Assembly (NCBI GenBank): GCA_946480785.1
Contig: CAMLLD010000122.1
Coordinates: 1 to 11,933, forward strand
Length of the DNA: 11,933 nt
Direction of reading: 5' to 3'
Source: an uncultured Blastocatellia bacterium
Lineage (GTDB): Bacteria > Acidobacteriota > Blastocatellia > Pyrinomonadales > Pyrinomonadaceae
Shown: positions 6,550 through 11,933 of the stretch, piece by piece
How the letters are laid out: each line of letters begins with the position of its first letter
Numbering within the stretch: the first letter of the stretch is position 1
Notes under the pieces: generated by a model
Told to the model about the DNA's origin: nothing
The model's input: only the letters and a program-made list of their open reading frames with translations
Database searches by the model: none
Program-made: the position numbers and the translations under genes

Positions 6550-7275
6550 TTAATCGCGCCAGCGTTCGGCGGTGATGATCGCGTCGCGTTCGAGGCGATT
6601 CAGCGTAAGCTTTCTGGTCCGCGGGACCTCGCCGTTGGTCCAGAGATAGTTCGCGAGCAGACGTCGCGCGGCTTCGTTCCAGAAGGAACTTTCGAACGGC
6701 AAGCGCACACGCGCGAGACGTTCGACGTAATCGACTACTTCTTCGTCGATATGGACCACGACTTCGTGACGCGTTCCGCTCGGGCTAACAACCGTGAAGC
6801 GTCTCTCCTCTGCGATCTGCCAGTCTTCTTTGTTTGTATCGAGGATCGAGAAGCCGTTCATCGTGACGGTTTCAACCGGTAGAGCAGCGGAGAGGGATTG
6901 CGCGGATTGAGGCTTTGCGAGCGCCGCTGCCACAGCGTTGCGCAACGTCTCGGGTGTCATCGGCTTGCGCACAAAGTCAGCGGCGCCGAGTTTCATCGCG
7001 TCAACCGCGAGCTCGATTGACGCGTAAGCCGTCGCCATCACGACGCGCGCATCGGGCTTAACGTCTTTCAGACGCCGCAACGTTTCGAGGCCGTCGATGC
7101 CGGGCATCCGTTGGTCCAGCACAACGAGGTCCCATTCCGAACCGTCGCCGAAAATTTCCAACCCTGCGATCCCGTCACCGGCTTCGGCCACGGTGCAACC
7201 AGCCGCTTCCAGCGTCAGCCGCATCATGCGGCGAATGTGTTCTTCGTCGTCGATAATTAAAATGCGTTCAGACAT
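6550..7275 (-). CDS. Response regulator with NtrC-like receiver and unrecognised output domain
   Basis: A 241-residue regulator, expected to be phosphorylated by the kinase encoded just upstream. The receiver domain fills residues ~1-120: acidic Asp9/Asp10, phospho-acceptor Asp54 (VVLDQRMPG), switch Thr82 (ATAYAS) and Lys104 (VRKP). Its wording is closer to NtrC-family receivers than to KdpE. A linker (~120-135) leads to ~105 residues that are neither an OmpR winged helix nor an AAA+ domain: a beta-rich stretch (RFTVVSPSGTRHEVVVHID) and then helices (VDYVERLARV, NEAARRLLANYLWTNG, TLNRLERDAIITA). The end could be a divergent helix-turn-helix, which I cannot establish. The ATG overlaps the kinase gene by 19 bp and has no clear ribosome site, so translation is probably coupled. 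By position it replaces KdpE. Confidence 0.88.
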   Translation of the reverse strand: MSERILIIDDEEHIRRMMRLTLEAAGCTVAEAGDGIAGLEIFGDGSEWDLVVLDQRMPGIDGLETLRRLKDVKPDARVVMATAYASIELAVDAMKLGAADFVRKPMTPETLRNAVAAALAKPQSAQSLSAALPVETVTMNGFSILDTNKEDWQIAEERRFTVVSPSGTRHEVVVHIDEEVVDYVERLARVRLPFESSFWNEAARRLLANYLWTNGEVPRTRKLTLNRLERDAIITAERWRD

Positions 7276-9095
7276 GGCAATGTGAAAGTAAATGTCGCTC
7301 CCTGGCCCAACTCAGACTGCGCGCTGATCTGTCCGCCGTGTGCTTCGACAATCAACCGCGAGATCGCCAAACCGAGTCCCGCGCCGCCCGTCGGCGCGCC
7401 CGGCACTTGCACGAATTTTTCGAAGATGTGCGGCAGGTATTCGCTCGGGATTCCGCTTCCGGTGTCGGCAACAGAGACCGCAGCGTAACGGCCGCGTCGC
7501 GCCGCGTTGATGCGGATCTCACCCTGCTTCGTGTAACGAATCGCGTTCACGACGAGGTTTGTGATCACGCGTGCGATCTGCGACGCATCAGCTACGACGG
7601 CCGGCAGATCCGGGGCCAGCTCGACATGAAAGATCAATCCCTTCGCTTCAACTTGCGGCCGCAGTTCTTCAGCTTCGTTCGCGAGCAACTCGCGCAGGTT
7701 GAGCGCTCGCAATTGCGGCTGACTCTCGCCCGCCTCGATGCGCGAGAGATCGAGCAGGTCGCGCATCAACTGGTCCAGCCGTTCGCAATCCTCGCGGCAC
7801 GCGCTCAACACCTCGATCTGTTTGTCGTTGAGCTCGCCCGCCGCGCCTTCCAGCAACAGGTGCACACCCATCTGCACGCTCGTGAGGGGCGTGCGCAGTT
7901 CGTGCGAAGCCGTCGCGATGAATTCAGACTTGAGCCGATCGATCTCGCGCAGGTGCGTGATGTCTTCGAGCAACGTGACCGCGCCGAGCAGGTGCTTCGC
8001 GCCGTCGCGCATCGGCGTCGTGCGCACGCGAAACGCGCGTTCGCTTCCGTCAACCGCGAGCGGCAACACTTGCGACATTCCGTCGCCCGTCACCGGACGC
8101 TGCGACTCGAGCGCTTGCGCCACCGCGCCCGCGATGCGCCCGTCACGCGCGAGCTCGCCGACGTGCTTGCCACTGTTCTGCTGTCCGGCGCCGAAGATCT
8201 CTTCCGCGGCGGGATTGAGCTTGGTTACGCGGCCGTCTTCGTCGGTGACGATCACCGGATCGTAAAGCGAGTCGATGGCCGCCTCGGTTGTCTGTTGGGC
8301 CACGATCAGCTTGCCTAGATCGGAGTGGCGCAACTCGCGAATGCGCTCGGCCATGCGGTTGTACTCAGCCGCGAGTTGTCCGACTTCGTCGTGCGAATTA
8401 ACCGAGACTTGCGCCTCGAGATCGCCGCCGGCCAGGCGCGTCGTGGAGGCAGTGAGTTGGCGCAACGGCTCGATGATGCGATTGGACAAGACGAACGCGA
8501 GGATCACGCCGGCAGTGACGAGCGTGCCGGCGATCAGCAGCGTGCGATAAAACCAGAGTTGGGCCACCCCCGCCGCGGCTTCCGACTTCGCGAGCATTGC
8601 GCGTTGATTGAGTTGCAGCAGGTGCTCGCAATCCGCGCGGAGTTTGTTGAACTGCGGTTCGAGACGGGTGAAATACTCGTCGCGCTCCGTGAGACTCGCG
8701 CCGTTCTGCGTTGTTGCCGGCGCAAAGAACCGATCGAACATTCGATAGTAATCATCACGGTCACGGCGGAGGTTTTCGATCGCTTCCGCTTCGCCGACTT
8801 CGGTGATGTTGTTTGCGGCTTTTTCAAAGTTCGCGTCGAAACGCGCGCGATGTTCTCTCAGTTGCGCCCGCGCTTTGTCGGTTGCGCCCAACAACGCAAA
8901 GAGCGCCGCCGAATCCTGGCGCTCGAGACTCTCTTTCATCTCTTCGGCTGCATCCACCGAGTCGTAATTGTTGGCGATGATGCGGCGCGACACGCCGCCC
9001 ATCTCGCGCAGACGCCACGCGCTCCACGCGCCCAGCACCACGAGCGCGGCCACAAACACCAGATAACCCAGCAGCAATTTCGTTCGCAGACTCAT
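7257..9095 (-). CDS. Membrane sensor histidine kinase (HAMP-PAS-HisKA-HATPase) of the kdp operon
   Basis: A 612-residue sensor kinase. TM1 is ~8-29; a long helical extracytoplasmic region (~30-180, charged and rich in Glu, Arg and Ala, like four-helix-bundle sensors) follows; TM2 is ~183-205; HAMP ~206-258 (IEPLRQLTASTTRLAGGDLE); PAS ~265-380 (DPVIVTDEDGRVTKLNPAAEEIFG). The HisKA H-box SHELRTPLTS carries His398. The ATPase domain has the N box with Asn513 and Asn517, G1 DTGSGIP at 544-550 and G2 GAGLGL at 571-576, so it should be active. It shares ATGA with the end of the KdpD-like gene and overlaps the regulator gene by 19 bp. It lacks the DUF4118 membrane block and Arg-rich linker of classical KdpD, so it probably supplies the kinase half while the neighbouring KdpD/Usp protein supplies the cytoplasmic input; that partnership is inferred. 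Confidence 0.93.
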   Translation of the reverse strand: MSLRTKLLLGYLVFVAALVVLGAWSAWRLREMGGVSRRIIANNYDSVDAAEEMKESLERQDSAALFALLGATDKARAQLREHRARFDANFEKAANNITEVGEAEAIENLRRDRDDYYRMFDRFFAPATTQNGASLTERDEYFTRLEPQFNKLRADCEHLLQLNQRAMLAKSEAAAGVAQLWFYRTLLIAGTLVTAGVILAFVLSNRIIEPLRQLTASTTRLAGGDLEAQVSVNSHDEVGQLAAEYNRMAERIRELRHSDLGKLIVAQQTTEAAIDSLYDPVIVTDEDGRVTKLNPAAEEIFGAGQQNSGKHVGELARDGRIAGAVAQALESQRPVTGDGMSQVLPLAVDGSERAFRVRTTPMRDGAKHLLGAVTLLEDITHLREIDRLKSEFIATASHELRTPLTSVQMGVHLLLEGAAGELNDKQIEVLSACREDCERLDQLMRDLLDLSRIEAGESQPQLRALNLRELLANEAEELRPQVEAKGLIFHVELAPDLPAVVADASQIARVITNLVVNAIRYTKQGEIRINAARRGRYAAVSVADTGSGIPSEYLPHIFEKFVQVPGAPTGGAGLGLAISRLIVEAHGGQISAQSELGQGATFTFTLPCLNAF

Positions 9096-10240
9096 TTCGT
9101 CGCCTGGTCCAACGGCACCACGTGCACGTTTGCGTCGCGCACTTCATCGAGAAAGCGATTGATGATCGAGCCGTGCAGGAGAATGTCCCAGCGCGAGCGC
9201 GATGTTTGCCCAAACACGACGTGCGTGATGCCCTCGCGTCGCGCAAAATCGATCAACGCATCGGCCACGCGGCGCGACTGCAACTGCACCACGCGCGCCC
9301 CAAGGTCTTCAGCGAAGCGAACGTTCTCCTCCAGCGCCGCGTAGTCCTGCGGCTTGATGCGGCCCATCTCTTCGGCCGGCGTCCGCACGTAGACCGCGTA
9401 CCAATCACTCGCGAGCCGCCCGGCGATACGCGACCCGACGCGCAACAACTTCTTCGCACTGCCGCGCGACGCCATCGCCACCATCACCTTCTCGGGAATG
9501 ACCGCACGCTCGAGTCCTTCCTGCACGCGATACTCATTCGACTTGCCCGACTCCTCCACCGCCACCTGCCGCAGCGCGAGCTCGCGCAACGCCGAAAGAT
9601 TTCCCTTGCGGAAGAAATTGTTTAGCGCCTGTTCGATCTTGACGATGTCGTAGATCTTTCCCTGCCGCAGCCGCGTGCGCAGTGTGTCGACCGACACGTC
9701 GACGTTCACGACTTCATCCGCGCGCCGCAGAAAGTAATCGGGCACGGTCTCGCGCACGTGCACTCCGGTCGTGCGCGTGATGACGTCGTTGAGTGACTCG
9801 AGATGTTGAATGTTGACGGCTGTGATCACGGAAATGCCGGCTTCGAGCAATTCGAGCACGTCCTGAAAACGTTTGGCGTTCAACGAACCGGGCGCATTCG
9901 TGTGCGCCAACTCGTCGACAATCGCGATCTCCGGCGCACGAGTCATCACCTTCTCGACGTCCATCTCTTCGAGCGCGACGCCGCGATACTCGATGTGCCG
10001 CGTCGGCACGCGTTCGAGATCGCCGATCAGTGCCTGCGTGTCTTCGCGGCCGTGCGTCTCGATCGCGGCGACAACGATGTCGACGCCCTGCTTTTTCAAC
10101 AGGTGTGCGTCTTCGAGCATCTGGTACGTCTTGCCGACACCCGGCGCGGCGCCGATGTAAACGCGCAGTCGTGGCTTCTCGCCGTCCTTGAGACGCGCGA
10201 GCAAAGTTTCAGGCGAATGTCGCTTGCCGTTTTCGCTCAC
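9092..10240 (-). CDS. kdpD: Truncated KdpD: stand-alone KdpD and Usp domains without kinase
   Basis: A 382-residue soluble protein matching only the N-terminal part of KdpD, the K+/osmotic sensor. The KdpD domain (~22-231) has Walker A GAAPGVGKT at 30-38, a Walker B-like EIAIVDELAHTN at 104-115, and the typical NIQHLESLND and PDYFLRRADEV. A universal-stress domain (~249-378) has VMVAMASRGS and the nucleotide loop GQTSRSRW...HGS at 344-358. Classical KdpD (~895 residues) continues into four membrane helices, GAF and kinase; here the gene stops and a different kinase gene begins 4 bp inside its end. No frameshift is evident, since the next gene is not residual KdpD. Stand-alone KdpD-N proteins are known in some bacteria. 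Start is GTG at 10240, inside the kdpC stop (GTGA). It probably tunes the adjacent kinase by binding a nucleotide. Confidence 0.93.
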   Translation of the reverse strand: MSENGKRHSPETLLARLKDGEKPRLRVYIGAAPGVGKTYQMLEDAHLLKKQGVDIVVAAIETHGREDTQALIGDLERVPTRHIEYRGVALEEMDVEKVMTRAPEIAIVDELAHTNAPGSLNAKRFQDVLELLEAGISVITAVNIQHLESLNDVITRTTGVHVRETVPDYFLRRADEVVNVDVSVDTLRTRLRQGKIYDIVKIEQALNNFFRKGNLSALRELALRQVAVEESGKSNEYRVQEGLERAVIPEKVMVAMASRGSAKKLLRVGSRIAGRLASDWYAVYVRTPAEEMGRIKPQDYAALEENVRFAEDLGARVVQLQSRRVADALIDFARREGITHVVFGQTSRSRWDILLHGSIINRFLDEVRDANVHVVPLDQATK

Positions 10241-10806
10241 TTTCTTAACGGACGTGCGGCGTCAAGCGCGAGATTGAGTTCGAGCACGTTCACTCGCGGC
10301 TCGCCGAGCAAACCAAACTGTCGTTGCGCTGTGTGTTCAGTTATGAGTTGTCGCAGCTCGTCTTCACTCATGCCGCGCTCGCGTGCGACGCGTGGAACCT
10401 GAAACTCGGCAGCGGCGGGAGTGATGTGGGGATCGAGTCCGGAACCGGAGGTGGTGATCAGATCAACCGGGACCGGTTCACCTGGGTTTTCGAGTTGTAA
10501 CTTCGAGACGTCCGACTTGACGCGATCGATCAGCTTCGGATTCATTGGTCCAAGGTTTGAGCCGGACGATGCTGCGGCGTCGTAGTTCGCCGCCGATGGA
10601 CGCGAACGAAAGTAACCACGCGAAACGAACGGTTGGCCGAGCAAGCGCGAGCCAATCACCGTTCCATCCGCGGCTCTGATCAATTGCCCGTTCGCATTCT
10701 CGGGAAAGATCACCTGGGCCAGGCCCGTGATTGCGAGGGGATACGCGAGGCCGAACAAAACCGTCGTCACGAGCGTCATCAAAACTGCTGTCAACAAGTT
10801 CTTCAT
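10237..10806 (-). CDS. kdpC: Potassium-transporting ATPase KdpC subunit
   Basis: A 189-residue subunit, the usual KdpC length (~190). It is a single-pass membrane protein whose N-terminal helix (~4-30) anchors an extracytoplasmic domain that stabilises the KdpFABC K+ pump and aids K+ affinity. The classic KdpC signatures are all present: [53 protein letters not shown] and [16 protein letters not shown]. The ATG overlaps the kdpB stop (ATGA, 10803-10806), and the stop overlaps the next GTG, both typical of tightly coupled Kdp genes. It appears intact. Confidence 0.97.
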   Translation of the reverse strand: MKNLLTAVLMTLVTTVLFGLAYPLAITGLAQVIFPENANGQLIRAADGTVIGSRLLGQPFVSRGYFRSRPSAANYDAAASSGSNLGPMNPKLIDRVKSDVSKLQLENPGEPVPVDLITTSGSGLDPHITPAAAEFQVPRVARERGMSEDELRQLITEHTAQRQFGLLGEPRVNVLELNLALDAARPLRK

Positions 10807-11933
10807 GCTAGTCCCAGGACGTGCACGATCACGTCGATCACCTTTATGCCGACGAACGGCGCGATGATGCCGCCCAGTCCGTAGATCAACAGGTTGCGTC
10901 GCAACAGCGCTGCCGCGCTCAACGGCCGGTACTTCACGCCTTTCAACGCAAGCGGAATCAACGCGATAATGATCACGGCGTTGAAGATCACCGCCGACAG
11001 GATCGCCGACTGCGGCGTGCGCAGACCCATGACGTTCAGCGTGTTCAGCACCGGAAACGCGCCCGCAAACATCGCGGGAATGATCGCGAAGTACTTTGCC
11101 ACGTCGTTCGCGATCGAAAACGTCGTCAACGCGCCGCGCGTCATTAACAACTGCTTACCGATCTCGACGATCTCGATCAGCTTCGTCGGGTTTGAATCGA
11201 GGTCGACCATGTTGCCGGCCTCTTTCGCCGCCTGCGTACCGGTGTTCATCGCGACCCCAACGTCTGCCTGGGCCAACGCGGGCGCATCGTTCGTGCCGTC
11301 GCCCGTCATCGCGACGAGTTTGCCGCCGGCCTGCTCGCGTTTGATCAGCGCCATCTTGTCCTCGGGCGTGGCCTGGGCCAGGAAGTCGTCGACGCCGGCT
11401 TCGTGCGCAATCGTCGCGGCCGTGAGCGGGTTGTCGCCGGTGATCATCACGGTCCGGATGCCCATCTGGCGCATCTGGTTGAAGCGTTCGACCATGCCGC
11501 CCTTGATGATGTCTTTGAGTTGAATCACTCCGAGCGGCAGCCCGTCTTCAGCGACCACGAGCGGCGTGCCGCCTTCGCGCGAGATCGCTTCAACAATCGC
11601 GGTGAGATCGCCGTTCAAGTGGACGCCCTTGCTGCCGACGTACTTCTGAATCGCATCGGCCGCGCCCTTGCGAATCTCGCGATGATCGAAGTCAACGCCG
11701 GACATTCGCGTTTGCGCAGTGAACGGAACGAAGGTCGCGTCGAGCGGTTCTAATTCGCGGCCGCGCAGACCGTATTTCTCTTTCGCGAGCACGACGATCG
11801 AACGGCCTTCAGGAGTTTCATCAGCAAGCGACGAGAGTTGCGCGGCTTCCGCCAGTTCACTTTCAGCAACACCGGGCAGCGGAATGAACGCGGTCGCTTG
11901 TCGATTGCCGAGCGTGATCGTTCCGGTCTTGTC
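10803..11933 (-). CDS. kdpB: Potassium-transporting ATPase KdpB subunit, C-terminal part (cut by window edge)
   Basis: This is the catalytic P-type ATPase subunit of the high-affinity K+ pump. The window holds its last 376 residues. The very first codon at the edge (11931-11933) is the phosphorylated Asp of [13 protein letters not shown], Asp307 in E. coli; the remaining length equals the E. coli protein from that residue, so nothing is missing downstream. Further motifs are [21 protein letters not shown], the hinge [18 protein letters not shown], and membrane helices near the end ([38 protein letters not shown]). The frame stays open to the edge, so the ATG at 11792 is an internal Met and not the start. 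The N-terminal transmembrane and actuator parts, kdpA and the promoter lie outside the window. kdpC follows with a 4-bp overlap. Confidence 0.97.
   Translation of the reverse strand, partial: DKTGTITLGNRQATAFIPLPGVAESELAEAAQLSSLADETPEGRSIVVLAKEKYGLRGRELEPLDATFVPFTAQTRMSGVDFDHREIRKGAADAIQKYVGSKGVHLNGDLTAIVEAISREGGTPLVVAEDGLPLGVIQLKDIIKGGMVERFNQMRQMGIRTVMITGDNPLTAATIAHEAGVDDFLAQATPEDKMALIKREQAGGKLVAMTGDGTNDAPALAQADVGVAMNTGTQAAKEAGNMVDLDSNPTKLIEIVEIGKQLLMTRGALTTFSIANDVAKYFAIIPAMFAGAFPVLNTLNVMGLRTPQSAILSAVIFNAVIIIALIPLALKGVKYRPLSAAALLRRNLLIYGLGGIIAPFVGIKVIDVIVHVLGLA

Noticed and set aside
7338..9344. Long plus-strand frames (326 and 339 codons) opposite the histidine kinase gene.
   Set aside because: They are antisense to a clearly identified kinase, Arg-rich, and show no domain or ribosome site of note.
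7257..10240. KdpD broken by a frameshift or insertion.
   Set aside because: The downstream frame encodes a complete, different kinase with its own N-terminal membrane helix and sensor region, not the missing KdpD part.

Overview
The window is a protein-dense stretch of GC-rich bacterial chromosome, read here as three transcription units plus a small repeat patch. The organism cannot be named from this sequence. The split KdpD, the small stress-type genes and the many reading frames open in GC-rich DNA fit a soil or freshwater bacterium such as an Acidobacteriota or Verrucomicrobiota member, but that is inference. No rRNA, tRNA, CRISPR array, complete insertion sequence or phage gene was seen.

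Left end (1-1937). Two different short tandem arrays, one of 32-bp units with small hairpins and one of 23-bp units, lie just downstream of a minus-strand gene for a DUF6496-like basic protein with a histone-like tail (224-652). A 210-bp divergent region separates it from a plus-strand cluster: a membrane-anchored BON-domain protein (863-1579), a 67-residue acidic disordered protein (1592-1795) and a 49-residue basic protein (1788-1937). A strong hairpin (1943-1974) closes this cluster. It looks like an envelope or general-stress cassette.

Middle (2057-4616, plus strand). A zinc-dependent medium-chain alcohol/polyol dehydrogenase is followed after 10 bp by an aldehyde dehydrogenase that resembles alpha-ketoglutaric semialdehyde dehydrogenases. 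Together they could oxidise an alcohol or sugar derivative to an aldehyde and then to an acid. Their natural substrate is not visible.

Right end (4626-11933, minus strand). This is the downstream part of a potassium-uptake operon: kdpB (cut by the window edge exactly at its phosphorylated Asp), kdpC, a KdpD that stops after its KdpD and Usp domains, a separate membrane histidine kinase (HAMP-PAS-HisKA-HATPase), a response regulator, and a KimA-type K+/H+ symporter. Neighbouring genes overlap by 4, 4, 4 and 19 bp, and the last gap is 19 bp. The normal KdpD/KdpE pair is therefore rebuilt: the Kdp-specific input domain is detached from the kinase, the kinase has its own extracytoplasmic sensor, and the regulator has an NtrC-like receiver joined to a C-terminal domain that is not the OmpR winged helix of KdpE. 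A second, unrelated K+ importer ends the same operon. This rewired K+ module is the most interesting part of the window. kdpA, any kdpF and the operon promoter would lie beyond base 11933.
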